NCBI GenBank assembly: GCA_003584705.1
Contig: AP018536.1
Span: 868,001-932,000 of the forward strand
Length of the DNA: 64,000 bases
From: Lachnospiraceae bacterium GAM79
GTDB lineage: Bacteria > Bacillota > Clostridia > Lachnospirales > Lachnospiraceae
Direction: 5' to 3'
Positions 27,374 through 36,223 of this stretch are shown here, piece after piece. Position 1 is the first letter of the stretch. Every line of letters starts with the position of its first letter. The position numbers were made by a program, and so were the translations under genes. The notes under the pieces were generated by a model. The model saw only the letters and a list, made by a program, of their open reading frames with translations. It searched no databases and was not told where the DNA came from.

Positions 27374-27784
27374 ATGATTAGAACAATTATGAGAGACCCG
27401 ATGTTTCTTGCACAGAAATCCGAGAATGCCATGGAGGCGGACGCACAGGTAGTGACAGATCTGCTGGATACTCTGAGAGCGAATCTGGATCATTGTGTCG
27501 GAATGGCGGCAAATATGATAGGGGTTCGGAAAAATATTATTGCAGTGGCAGCAGGCCCGTTTCAGTTTGCCATGATCAATCCGGTGATCACGAAAAAGCT
27601 GCGTCCGTACCAGACAGAGGAAGGATGTCTGTCACTGGAAGGTGTGAGACCCTGCACGAGATACGAAGAGATTGAAGTGGATTACCTGGATAGCAATTTC
27701 AGGAAACAGCATGGCAAATACACCGGCTGGACAGCCCAGATCATCCAGCATGAAGTAGATCACTGCAACGGAATCGTTATATAA
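27374..27784 (+). CDS. Peptide deformylase-family protein
   Basis: 136 residues. ATG at 27374 is used because AAGGA lies eight bases away; the ATG at 27368 is too close to it. Motif 2 EEGCLSLEG and motif 3 QHEVDHCNGI (metal Cys and two His plus Glu) are intact. Motif 1 reads VGMAANMIG, so the Gln of the usual GxGxAAxQ is replaced. It is shorter than housekeeping Def and is probably a secondary enzyme of the short Clostridial type. Removal of the formyl group from N-terminal Met is the expected reaction; activity without the Gln is uncertain. Confidence 0.85.
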   Translation: MIRTIMRDPMFLAQKSENAMEADAQVVTDLLDTLRANLDHCVGMAANMIGVRKNIIAVAAGPFQFAMINPVITKKLRPYQTEEGCLSLEGVRPCTRYEEIEVDYLDSNFRKQHGKYTGWTAQIIQHEVDHCNGIVI

Positions 27785-27790
27785 AAGGGA

Positions 27791-27841
27791 TAATATTTTA
27801 TCTATTTCTTGCTATTTTGATGGAAAATGGATAAAATATTA
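27791..27841. promoter_or_regulatory. Inverted-repeat operator in front of hipB
   Basis: A perfect 12-base inverted repeat, taatattttatc (27791-27802) and gataaaatatta (27830-27841), ends two bases before the hipB ATG. Spacing of 27 bases between arms fits two dimers of a HipB-like repressor covering the promoter. Autoregulation is the normal arrangement for hipBA. Confidence 0.75.
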
Positions 27842-27843
27842 GC

Positions 27844-28125
27844 ATGGTTAATTTATATCAAAAAACATGGGCAGAAATAAATATGGAACTTGCAAAGCGA
27901 ATAGTACAGCTTCGAAAGAGAAAGAAAATTTCCCAAAAGGAATTTGCGGTCAGATCAGGTGTAAGTCTCGGATCGTTGAAGCGTTTTGAGCAGACCGGAG
28001 AGATTTCACTGCAGTCTTTTACAAAACTTGCAATAGCTCTTGGAGTGGAGGGAGAGCTGGAAGCTTTATTTGAGGAGGTACCATTTGATTCCATAGAGGA
28101 GATACTTCATGGACAGACTGAATAA
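27844..28125 (+). CDS. hipB: XRE-family antitoxin/regulator, HipB-like
   Basis: 93 residues. The helix-turn-helix covers about residues 19-70: RIVQLRKRKKISQKEFAVRSGVSLGSLKRFEQTG. The stop overlaps the hipA start by 17 bases, as usual in this family. ATG at 27844 has no clear ribosome site; a later ATG at 27883 is no better, and the family normally has these N-terminal residues. The gene is intact although its toxin partner is broken, so it may persist as a solitary repressor. Confidence 0.85.
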   Translation: MVNLYQKTWAEINMELAKRIVQLRKRKKISQKEFAVRSGVSLGSLKRFEQTGEISLQSFTKLAIALGVEGELEALFEEVPFDSIEEILHGQTE

Positions 28126-28685
28126 GCTGGATGTATATTATCATGACCGGAAGGTCGGAACAATGGCATTATATCAAAACCGGCTTGCGGCGTTTGCGTA
28201 TAGTGATGAATGGTTACAGGAGGGATTCTCGATCAGCCCATTTTCTCTTCCTTTCGGCAGCGGCAATTCTTGAGACGTCTCACAGAATTCCCAATCTGGA
28301 CTATGATATTCTTATGAAACTAACTCTTCAGCTTACGAAATCCATGGAGGAGTGCGAGAAACTTTACCGTCTTATGTGTTTCAATGTTTTCGCACATAAC
28401 AGAGATGATCATTCCAAGAATTTTTCCTATATATACAGGGATAGGGAGAAGCGATGGATACTTTCTCCAGCATATGATCTCACGTATTCCAATTCTATTG
28501 GTGGAGAGCATGCAACAACAGTAAATGGAAATGGTGTAGATCCTGGAATGGAGGATCTTCTTTCGGTAGCGAAAAAGATAGGCATTGGAATGGCAAAGGC
28601 AAGAAAAACGGCAGCAAAGATTCAGGAATGTGTGCATGAACGATTGCGGGACTATTTATCCGATACGGAAATAGAAAATGATTGA
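28109..28685 (+). pseudogene. hipA: HipA-type toxin kinase with internal deletion
   Basis: The ATG at 28109 overlaps hipB. The first 55 codons give the HipA N-terminus (DRLNKLDVYYHDRKVGTMAL, FSISPFSLPF). A stop at 28271 ends this frame. From about 28260 a different frame carries the HipA C-terminus: ILETSHRIPNLDYDIL, the kinase motif AHNRDDHSKNF and WILSPAYDLTYS, to 28685. Roughly half of a normal HipA (about 400 residues) is missing between the two parts. The deletion also shifted the frame, so the toxin should be dead. Confidence 0.88.
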
Positions 28686-28693
28686 GAGGTTTA

Positions 28694-30793
28694 ATGAATA
28701 AAAATACATTAGAGACCTTAAAAAAATACTTTGGCTATGCGTCCTTCCGGGAAGGGCAGGAGCGCATTGTGAATACGATCCTGAGTGGGCGGGATGCTCT
28801 GGCGATTATGCCCACCGGTGCGGGCAAGTCCATCTGTTACCAGCTGCCGGCATTGATGCTGCCGGGGATTACGATTGTGGTCTCCCCGCTGATCTCGTTG
28901 ATGCAGGATCAGGTAAAAGCATTGAATGCGGCAGGAATCCGGGCTGCATATATCAATTCCTCCCTTACGGAATCGCAGATTTCCAAGGCATTGAATTATG
29001 CGGCACAAGGGGCATATAAGATTGTCTACGTGGCACCGGAGCGATTGGAAACATGGGAGTTTGGGCAGTTTGCAGCAAGAGCAGAGATTTCCATGGTCAC
29101 GGTGGATGAAGCTCATTGTATTTCCCAATGGGGACAGGATTTCCGCCCAAGCTATCTGAAGATAGTTGACTTTGTGAACAGACTGGAGCCCCGGCCGATC
29201 CTCAGTGCATTTACAGCTACGGCTACGGAAGAAGTCAAGGAGGATATTGTCTGTGTCTTAGGACTGCAGAACCCGGAGATCGTTGTGACGGGATTTGACA
29301 GGGAAAACCTGTATTACAGGGTCGAAAGTATTCGGAAGAAAGATAATTTTATCATAGAATATGTGGAAAAGCATGCGGAGGAGAGTGGGATCATCTATTG
29401 TGCCACAAGAAAGAATGTGGACGAAGTGTATGAACTTCTGTGGAAGAGAGGGGTTCCGGTAGCAAAATACCATGCGGGAATGGACACAGAGGCAAGGAAG
29501 AAAAGTCAGGAGGATTTTATCTATGACAGACTTCCGGTGATCGTGGCCACGAATGCCTTTGGTATGGGAATCGATAAATCCAATGTCCGATATGTCATTC
29601 ACTACAATATGCCCCAGAGTATGGAGAATTACTATCAGGAGGCCGGGCGTGCCGGAAGAGATGGGGAGCCTCCTCAATGCATTTTGCTGTTCTCGGCCAG
29701 GGATGTTATGATCGATAAGTTTCTGTTGGAACATAAGGATTTCTCGGAAGTTCCACCGGAGGATATCGAGCCGATCCGGCAGAGGGATGCCAGACGCCTT
29801 CAGATCATGGAGGGATATTGCCAGACCACTTCCTGTTTTAGAAATTATATTCTCACCTACTTCGGAGAAAAGGTGACGTCCCCCTGTGATAACTGTGGAA
29901 ACTGCCATAGAGAGTATCACGAGGTGGATATGACTGCGGAGGCAAAGGCGGTACTCGATTGCGTCAGCGAGACGAAGGGAAGATACGGGCAGGCGGTAGT
30001 CGTCGGGACACTGTTGGGAGCGAACAGGGCACGGCTGAAAGAACTGGGGACGATACATTACAAATCTTACGGAAGTCTTAAAGATCTGGGCGAAAAAGAA
30101 ATCAAGTCGCTGATCCATCAGATGATCGTGGAGGGATATTTATATCAGACAGACGACCAGTACAGTGTCCTGAAAATCGGCAACAAGACCTTAGCAGAGC
30201 TTGAAAATGCCACAATTTTGGTGAAAATGTATGAGGAAAAAGAACCTTCCCGTAGACAGCAGAGAGGCAGCAGACGTAGAAACACAGATATGCTTACCGG
30301 GGAGGGTTTTGAATTGTTTGAACTTCTGCGGGGACTACGGCTTGAGATCGCGAGAGAAGAGGCAGTGCCTCCCTACATTATATTCAGTGATAAAACGTTA
30401 ATAGATATGTGTGTAAAATTGCCCGAAGACCGCGGAACCATGTTGGACGTATCCGGTGTGGGACAGGCAAAATATGAGAAATATGGACAGCGTTTTCTTA
30501 CAGCAATCAGGGAATACCGGGAGAAACAAGGAGACATGGAGATCTGTGAGACGGCAGAAGAGGCTGCAGGATTACCAGAAGCAGAATCGCAGAAAGGTAC
30601 CTTCGATCGCACAGAATATAACCGAGCCCACAATAGACCGGAGGGAGCCAGCCGCACCTGGGATGCTGCGGAAGACGAGGAACTTAAGCGGGAATTTGGT
30701 TTCGGGATGAAAATAGCAGAAATTGCAAGACAGCATGACAGGACCTATGGTGCCATACGGGCCCGGTTGAAAAAGCAGGGGATGATAGAATAA
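28694..30793 (+). CDS. recQ: RecQ-family ATP-dependent DNA helicase
   Basis: 699 residues from the ATG at 28694. Motif 0 is GYASFREGQERIVNTIL, Walker A MPTGAGKSICYQLPAL, the box DEAHCISQWGQDFRPSY, and motif VI YYQEAGRAGRDG. The RecQ zinc site follows (CQTTSCFRNYIL, PCDNCGNC), then an RQC winged helix. An HRDC domain appears near residue 525-605. The tail adds a linker and a Myb/SANT-like helix-turn-helix (WDAAEDEELKREFGFGMKI, EIARQHDRTYGAIRARLKK), common in Clostridial RecQ. It unwinds recombination and repair intermediates. Confidence 0.95.
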   Translation: MNKNTLETLKKYFGYASFREGQERIVNTILSGRDALAIMPTGAGKSICYQLPALMLPGITIVVSPLISLMQDQVKALNAAGIRAAYINSSLTESQISKALNYAAQGAYKIVYVAPERLETWEFGQFAARAEISMVTVDEAHCISQWGQDFRPSYLKIVDFVNRLEPRPILSAFTATATEEVKEDIVCVLGLQNPEIVVTGFDRENLYYRVESIRKKDNFIIEYVEKHAEESGIIYCATRKNVDEVYELLWKRGVPVAKYHAGMDTEARKKSQEDFIYDRLPVIVATNAFGMGIDKSNVRYVIHYNMPQSMENYYQEAGRAGRDGEPPQCILLFSARDVMIDKFLLEHKDFSEVPPEDIEPIRQRDARRLQIMEGYCQTTSCFRNYILTYFGEKVTSPCDNCGNCHREYHEVDMTAEAKAVLDCVSETKGRYGQAVVVGTLLGANRARLKELGTIHYKSYGSLKDLGEKEIKSLIHQMIVEGYLYQTDDQYSVLKIGNKTLAELENATILVKMYEEKEPSRRQQRGSRRRNTDMLTGEGFELFELLRGLRLEIAREEAVPPYIIFSDKTLIDMCVKLPEDRGTMLDVSGVGQAKYEKYGQRFLTAIREYREKQGDMEICETAEEAAGLPEAESQKGTFDRTEYNRAHNRPEGASRTWDAAEDEELKREFGFGMKIAEIARQHDRTYGAIRARLKKQGMIE

Positions 30794-30911
30794 CTCCTGT
30801 AAACTTTACCTGAAACAGTATTTCTTTCCATGCAGTATGCTAATATTATCCTACAGCAAGGAGAGAGCAAGAGAGCCCATAGGATGAGGAACAAAAATGT
30901 AGGTATGTGAA

Positions 30912-31127
30912 GTGATTTGTCCTTCCTGCAGCCATCGTTTCATGTGGATGGATGTCGAAGAGGGACCGACGATCAAAAAATACCGGTCTGTAGAGACCGG
31001 AGAGACATTCCATACGGCGGTATGCCCTCAGTGCGGGAAACGCGTGATATTGTTACCGGACAGGATACGCGCAGTGTTGCCCGGAACGGAAGATAACCTG
31101 GAAATGATGTGGGAGAGAGGACTATGA
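30912..31127 (+). CDS. Small zinc-ribbon protein
   Basis: 71 residues with two CxxC pairs (CPSCSHRF and CPQCGKRV) separated by about 35 residues, forming a zinc ribbon. The start is a GTG at 30912 with only a weak ribosome site. Its stop overlaps the next gene (ctATGa), so the two are co-translated. No function is known to me. Confidence 0.6.
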   Translation: MICPSCSHRFMWMDVEEGPTIKKYRSVETGETFHTAVCPQCGKRVILLPDRIRAVLPGTEDNLEMMWERGL

Positions 31128-31423
31128 AACTATGGCTGGATGACCTTCGCCCGGTGCCCTACGGGTACGAAGGTGCAAGATCGGTAAACGAGGCAAAACA
31201 GTTGATCCCGGAAGCGGAGCACAATGGGATCGAAATAGAGGCTCTGGATCTGGATCATGATCTGGGAGATTATGCGGATCAGGGCGGCGATGCCATCCGG
31301 CTGCTGGACTGGCTGGCAGAACGTGAGACCTTTTATCCGGTGGAGATCCATACGGCCAACCCGGTGGGGAGAGCCAACATGGAGAGGATTCTGGCCAGAT
31401 ACTGGGGAGAACAGTACTGGTAG
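31124..31423 (+). CDS. Receiver-like protein (cyclic-phosphate-processing receiver type)
   Basis: 99 residues; GGAGAG precedes the ATG at 31124. It begins MKLWLDDLRPVP and has EALDLDHDLGDYADQGG, the pattern of the short receiver-like domain predicted by sequence analysis to act with cyclic-phosphate processing. No kinase or output domain is attached. It shares a transcript with the zinc-ribbon gene. Confidence 0.8.
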   Translation: MKLWLDDLRPVPYGYEGARSVNEAKQLIPEAEHNGIEIEALDLDHDLGDYADQGGDAIRLLDWLAERETFYPVEIHTANPVGRANMERILARYWGEQYW

Positions 31424-31545
31424 GAAATTTTGTGATAATTTAACCAACGGTTAATAGGCAAAAGAGATTCTTTGTGTTATAGTAAAAGTCTACGGAAAGA
31501 CTGATATGCAACTGGATGCTGTACGGCATCGGAAGGAGGCGTATG

Positions 31546-31812
31546 ATGGAAAGACCGCATTTTGACATTGTGGCCAGCGGCGCACGGATGAGAGCAATCC
31601 GTCAGGAGCGGAAGATCTCCGTGAAGCAGGTCATGGAATACATGGGATTTGAATCCACGCAGGCCGTGTATAAATGGGAAGCCGGAAAGTGCTTTCCCCA
31701 GGCCGACAATTTGATTGCTTTAGCTATTTTGTATCGTGTAAGCCCGATGGAGCTTTTGGTAGAAGAGGACCTGGTGCCCTCTTCTAGTCATATCTGGGGA
31801 AATGTCGCATAG
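31546..31812 (+). CDS. XRE-family helix-turn-helix regulator
   Basis: 88 residues from the second of two adjacent ATG codons; GGAAGGAGG lies six bases upstream of 31546. The HTH is ASGARMRAIRQERKISVKQV, YMGFESTQAVYKWEAGKCFP. A single-domain regulator of unknown target. It lies just upstream of the phosphoesterase remnant. Confidence 0.85.
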   Translation: MERPHFDIVASGARMRAIRQERKISVKQVMEYMGFESTQAVYKWEAGKCFPQADNLIALAILYRVSPMELLVEEDLVPSSSHIWGNVA

Positions 31813-31848
31813 TGCGGAATGGAAGAGAAGGTGCACAGGGAGAGCAGT

Positions 31849-32477
31849 ATGATTTACATAACGGGAGATACCCACGGGGATTTCACAAGATTTTCCGCGA
31901 AAAGATTACGGAGAACCGGTATGGAACTGACAATAGAAGATTACATCATTATCTGCGGAGATTTTGGACTGTGCTGGGCGAAGGATAAAACTTTTGAGTA
32001 TCATTGTAAAAATTTTGCGGAGAAACCTTACACCATTCTGTGGGTACAGGGAAACCATGAAAACTATGATATGATCGGGGAATATCCGCTGGAAGAATGG
32101 CATGGCGGGAAAGCTGGTGGCCCCAGGAGCTGCCGACAGAGGGAGAACTGCAGGAGGGCCTGCGCAATCTGGAACGATATCACTACGAGGTAGATTATGT
32201 GATCACACACTGTTGTGCCAGCACGCTGCAGGACCGGATCAATGCCGGGACGGGACGCTCCTGTGCTCCGGATCTGCTGACAGACTATCTGGAGACTTTG
32301 GAGCAGAAGCTGCATTACAGGCATTGGTATTTCGGCCATTATCACCGGGACTGTCAGCCGGATGACAAGCACACGCTGGTATACTATGCGATACTGCTGC
32401 TGGAGCAGAAAGAAAGTGCATCTGCGGTGCCGGTACCGGACCAGACGGAAGGAGAAATGGATCATGGCAAGGGATGA
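31849..32477 (+). pseudogene. Metallophosphoesterase with internal deletion and frameshift
   Basis: The first part (from ATG 31849) has the calcineurin-like start IYITGDTHGDFTRF, IIICGDFGLCW and WVQGNHENYD. After EEWHGGK near 32110 the frame changes. The C-terminal part continues as SWWPQELPTEGELQEGLRNL, VDYVITHCCAS and HWYFGHYH to 32477. In intact relatives about 60 residues separate these two parts, including a metal-site His region. The protein is therefore broken by a deletion that also shifted the frame. It overlaps the start of the PARG-like gene. Confidence 0.85.
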
Positions 32478-33330
32478 GAATGTCAGAATTTTTCAGGATA
32501 CAGAAAAAAGAGTAAAGGAAGATCCGGGACTGCAGGAGGCAGTGAAGCGCTCTGTGGCAGAACAGGTGCTGATTCCGGAGATGATGGAAGTCATAGATCT
32601 GATGCCGGAGGCTGTACAGAATTTTGACAGATATGAGCAGGATGCGGAAATTATCGTGTCGAAAAAGCGAAGCTATGAAGCGGCTGCGGGATATCCGGGA
32701 GAACGGGTGTGTGTGCACAATTTTGCCTCAGCGACGAATCCCGGAGGTGGTGTGACCAAGGGAAGCTCTGCCCAGGAGGAATGTCTGTGCCGTTGTTCTA
32801 CGCTGTATTTCTGCCTGAATACGAAGGAAATGTGGGCTGGATTTTATTCTCCGCACAGATATATGCAGGATCCGATCCACAATGATGACTGCATCTATAC
32901 GCCGGGAGTCATTGTATTCAAATCCGATACCGCAGCACCGGCACCGCTTCCGGAATCAGATTGGTATTCTGTGAATGTGATCACCTGTGCAGCACCGAAT
33001 CTGCGTCTGCTTCCGGCCAATGGGATGAATCCCGGAGACGGTAATAATGCTGTTAAGATGACGAGAGCACAGCAGCAGGCATTGCATGAGAAACGCCTGA
33101 CCAGGATCCTGGATGTGGCTGTGGCGGGCGGCAATGAAGTGGTTATTCTGGGAGCGTTCGGCTGTGGAGCTTTTGAGAATGATCCGGAGGCTGTGGCAGC
33201 TGCGTTTTCCCATGTGATCGCTCGATACAGAAGGTGTTTCAAGACGATAGAGCTGGCCATTTATTGTTCCCCCCGGGATGAGCGGAATTACAATATTTTC
33301 AAACATGAGATTGATACGACCCTGTGTTGA
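32464..33330 (+). CDS. TIGR02452-family microbial poly(ADP-ribose) glycohydrolase-like protein
   Basis: 288 residues; ATG at 32464 follows GGAAGGAG. The macro-domain motif NFASATNPGGGVTKGSSAQE, with the QEE triad continuing after it, is the GGG-X-QEE signature of bacterial-type PARG. VILGAFGCGAFENDP and an N-terminal helical DUF2263 segment complete the family. It is expected to remove ADP-ribose from proteins or other targets. The gene begins within the end of the broken phosphoesterase. Confidence 0.9.
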   Translation: MARDENVRIFQDTEKRVKEDPGLQEAVKRSVAEQVLIPEMMEVIDLMPEAVQNFDRYEQDAEIIVSKKRSYEAAAGYPGERVCVHNFASATNPGGGVTKGSSAQEECLCRCSTLYFCLNTKEMWAGFYSPHRYMQDPIHNDDCIYTPGVIVFKSDTAAPAPLPESDWYSVNVITCAAPNLRLLPANGMNPGDGNNAVKMTRAQQQALHEKRLTRILDVAVAGGNEVVILGAFGCGAFENDPEAVAAAFSHVIARYRRCFKTIELAIYCSPRDERNYNIFKHEIDTTLC

Positions 33331-33386
33331 CAAATGGTAAGAAAGCTAGTACCATAGTACTAAACAGTTGGATATCGAGGGAAGTA

Positions 33387-34964
33387 ATGGAGAAGGAACA
33401 GGGAAAGCTTATTATAATCGTATCAGTGGTATTTGCTATGGTGCTTCTGTGCATGATCTGTACATCAGGCAGTGTGCCCGAGGTAAAGTCATTACAGGCA
33501 TGTACGCCGGAAGCAGTCAGCGTCCTGGATGACGGCAGGGAGCTGTATGATTTTATATTGGATCAGGACGATGATGAGACGAACTCGATCGTGTTCTATT
33601 CGGCACATCAGGAGATTGCGGTGTATGCAGATGGGAAGCTGATTTACCGGCTGGATGCTGTGCCCGGCATATGGGGAAATACTCCGGGATGGACCTGGAA
33701 TATTGTCAGGTTTTCAAGTAATGTGAGCAGCTTGCAGGTACAGTTCACCCCCTGTTATCCGGAAGCGGCAGGTCAGCAGAAGACGTTTTATATCGGTGGC
33801 GGCTATAATATTTATCGTGGGGTGATGCGCCGGGCAATGCCTGCCTTTCTCATCAGCATGATGGTGATACTGATAGGATTGTATATTAGTATTTATTGGA
33901 TCGTTATCCGCTGCGGAAGCCGGATCGACGGAACCTTATTGTATCTGGGTATTTTTTCCATCCTGCTGGGAACATGGTCGGCCAATGAGACGGATGTGGC
34001 AACGCTGCTCCTGGCCAACAGGCAGGGATGCTCTTATCTGGCATTTGCTACGCTCATGCTGTTGCCGATGTCCTGTATCCTGTTTGTGAAGAGCTTTCTG
34101 GAGATCAGGGATGACTGGTTTTGTAGAATTATCTGTAATGCTAATCTGGCATTGATCGTCCTGACGCATATACTGAATGCAACAGAGATATATGAGTTCC
34201 GGAGAAGCCTGTGGATGACGCATGCGTTGATTATTCTGATGATTCTATACCTGCTGGTGGTCATCTGTAGCAAAATTGCCAGAAGGCAGCTGGATCAGAG
34301 GCTGAAGGCATGTGTAGGGGCACTGCTGCTTGTATTTTTTGCTACCATTGTAGATGTGAGTGGTTATTATAAAACCAGCAATGATGTAGGTGTCTTTGGC
34401 AGAATCTCTTTCTTGATCTTTATTGTGGTGCTGGGAATAGAATCCGCCAGACAGACGGTTGCCCGGCTGAAAAAAGGTCGCAGGGTGGAGGAGCTGGAAC
34501 AGTTTGCCCTGAATGATTCCATGACCGGCATGTACAATCGAAATGCTTATGATTATTTTGTGAAAAATGAGAAGGATTTTGAAGGGTATGTCATAGTGAC
34601 CTTTGACCTGAATAATCTTAAGCAGTGTAACGATCAATATGGCCATAGGGTAGGGGATGAGTATATTATCAACGCGGCACATATCATAGAGGACAATTTT
34701 GAACGCTATGGGAAATGTTATCGCATTGGCGGAGATGAATTCTGCTGTATCATTCCGAAGGGAAGATATTTTAAGATAGAACGTGTGATGCATAAGATCG
34801 ATCAGGATGTAGAGATCTTGAATCATAAGAACATCATTCCCGTTCCTGTGGGAATTGCCTATGGGTATGCTGTATTCACGGCGGATGATACGGATCCGGA
34901 GAAGGTGCGTGAGCGTGCAGATGAGGATATGTACCGGAATAAGAAGGCGATGAAGCAGTCCTGA
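33387..34964 (+). CDS. Membrane diguanylate cyclase (GGDEF)
   Basis: 525 residues; GAGGGA lies four bases before the ATG at 33387. A signal-anchor helix (about 8-27) is followed by an outside domain of about 120 residues. Seven or so membrane helices then cover about 155-360. The C-terminal GGDEF domain has NDSMTGMYNRNAYD and YRIGGDEFCCIIP. No RxxD inhibitory site stands in front of GGDEF. The architecture resembles 7TM-DISM receptors joined to a c-di-GMP synthase. The sensed ligand is unknown. Confidence 0.9.
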   Translation: MEKEQGKLIIIVSVVFAMVLLCMICTSGSVPEVKSLQACTPEAVSVLDDGRELYDFILDQDDDETNSIVFYSAHQEIAVYADGKLIYRLDAVPGIWGNTPGWTWNIVRFSSNVSSLQVQFTPCYPEAAGQQKTFYIGGGYNIYRGVMRRAMPAFLISMMVILIGLYISIYWIVIRCGSRIDGTLLYLGIFSILLGTWSANETDVATLLLANRQGCSYLAFATLMLLPMSCILFVKSFLEIRDDWFCRIICNANLALIVLTHILNATEIYEFRRSLWMTHALIILMILYLLVVICSKIARRQLDQRLKACVGALLLVFFATIVDVSGYYKTSNDVGVFGRISFLIFIVVLGIESARQTVARLKKGRRVEELEQFALNDSMTGMYNRNAYDYFVKNEKDFEGYVIVTFDLNNLKQCNDQYGHRVGDEYIINAAHIIEDNFERYGKCYRIGGDEFCCIIPKGRYFKIERVMHKIDQDVEILNHKNIIPVPVGIAYGYAVFTADDTDPEKVRERADEDMYRNKKAMKQS

Positions 34965-34981
34965 CCAGAGAATCTACTCGA

Positions 34982-35033
34982 TTGTTAACCATATTATAAA
35001 AAGGTTGACAATTGAAAAACACCATGCTATTCT
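34982..35033 (+). promoter_or_regulatory. BirA-type operator overlapping the bioY promoter
   Basis: TTGTTAACC (34982-34990), 12 bases, then GGTTGACAA (35003-35011) form an inverted repeat with one mismatch, the arrangement of Firmicute biotin-repressor sites. The right arm contains a perfect -35 TTGACA (35005-35010). A -10 TATTCT lies 17 bases further (35028-35033). Bound BirA would block the promoter when biotin is plentiful. Confidence 0.88.
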
Positions 35034-35083
35034 AACAGAGGTTTTTACAAAAGACATCTGACAGAAAGGCATGGTTTTTTATT

Positions 35084-35650
35084 ATGACAACACAGACAAC
35101 AACTCGTAGCAAGACTTATGACATGGTGTACATTGCGGTATTTGCGGTTCTGATCGCGATCTGCTCCTGGATCTCCATCCCGATGACGGTTCCTTTTACG
35201 TTACAGACTTTTGCGGTATTCCTGGCAGTCGGCGTACTGGGCGGTAAGAGAGGAAGCCTTGCGGTATTGATCTATATTTTACTGGGTGCAGTAGGAATTC
35301 CCGTATTTGCCGGTTTCTCCGGTGGTATCGGTCAGTTACTGGGCAACACCGGCGGTTACATTATCGGATTTTTATTCTCTGCACTGCTGATGTGGCTGAT
35401 CGAGAAGCTGTTCGGACGTAAGACATGGGTGCTGGGTATCTCCATGGTACTGGGTCTGATCGTGTGCTATGCTATCGGAACGGTGTGGTTCATGGTTGTA
35501 TATGCGCAGAATTCCGGAGCTGTCGGTCTGGCTACCGTACTGGGCTGGTGTGTAATTCCTTTCATCATTCCGGATCTGGTGAAGATCGCACTGGCACTGA
35601 CACTGAGCAAGAGACTGTCTAAGGCTCTGAAGCTGAACGGACAGGAATAA
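35084..35650 (+). CDS. bioY: Biotin transporter substrate-binding subunit BioY
   Basis: 188 residues with about six membrane helices. The BioY pattern IPMTVPFTLQTFAVFLAVG and the glycine-rich GAVGIPVFAGFSGGIGQLLG are present. BioY is the S component of the ECF biotin transporter; no EcfA/T genes are nearby, so it would use a shared module. The BirA-type operator in front supports biotin as substrate. Confidence 0.95.
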   Translation: MTTQTTTRSKTYDMVYIAVFAVLIAICSWISIPMTVPFTLQTFAVFLAVGVLGGKRGSLAVLIYILLGAVGIPVFAGFSGGIGQLLGNTGGYIIGFLFSALLMWLIEKLFGRKTWVLGISMVLGLIVCYAIGTVWFMVVYAQNSGAVGLATVLGWCVIPFIIPDLVKIALALTLSKRLSKALKLNGQE

Positions 35651-35664
35651 AGGATACACCGGAT

Positions 35665-36054
35665 ATGGAAGTAACAACAACTTACCGGATCCGTCCGCAC
35701 CACGGCATGTGCCTGTATTTTTTCGAAGGGAAGGGATACAGTGAAGGGTTCACTAAGCATATGGCGGAGGTGAAGGAATGGCTTCTGGGGAAAAACGGAC
35801 CGGCATCCCTGCAGCTGGTCGGAGCGACGGATGAGATCTGCAGCGCCTGCCCCCATAATAAGGGTGGCAGCTGCGAGTCTGCGGAGAAGGTAGACCGGTA
35901 TGATGCGGGTGTATTGAAATACACCGGATTAAAGGCAGGGCAGGAAATGACTTTTGCGGAATTTGAGCGGATTGTGGAAGAGAAGATTCTGCAGCCGGGA
36001 TATGGCAAGGTCATCTGTGGCGACTGCCAGTGGAGAGATATCTGCCACAAATAA
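35665..36054 (+). CDS. DUF1284-domain protein
   Basis: 129 residues. RIRPHHGMCLYFFEGKGYS at the start and cysteine pairs (CSACPHNKGG, CGDCQWRDIC) match the DUF1284 family, which probably binds metal or an iron-sulfur cluster. It lies 14 bases after bioY and ends at a strong terminator, so it may share the biotin-controlled transcript. The function is unknown. Confidence 0.85.
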   Translation: MEVTTTYRIRPHHGMCLYFFEGKGYSEGFTKHMAEVKEWLLGKNGPASLQLVGATDEICSACPHNKGGSCESAEKVDRYDAGVLKYTGLKAGQEMTFAEFERIVEEKILQPGYGKVICGDCQWRDICHK

Positions 36055-36058
36055 TGAA

Positions 36059-36086
36059 GAGCATTCCCATGCGGGAGTGCTCTTTT
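36059..36086 (+). terminator. Terminator after the bioY-DUF1284 unit
   Basis: GAGCATTCCC and GGGAGTGCTC pair around a 4-base loop (one G-U or mismatch), followed by TTTT. Confidence 0.88.
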
Positions 36087-36223
36087 GTATTACATGAGAT
36101 CTGAATTCAGTGATTATATGTTGATTAAACGTGAAGAGTCGGATATAATAAAATCGGAATGTGTGAGAATACCGTTGAACATATTAGACCGGATTTGATT
36201 TTAAGGTAAGGAGGATGTAGGCT

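Noticed and set aside
31849-32477. Programmed frameshift in the metallophosphoesterase
   Set aside because: No slippery tract is present, and about 60 expected residues are missing at the joint; a deletion explains both.
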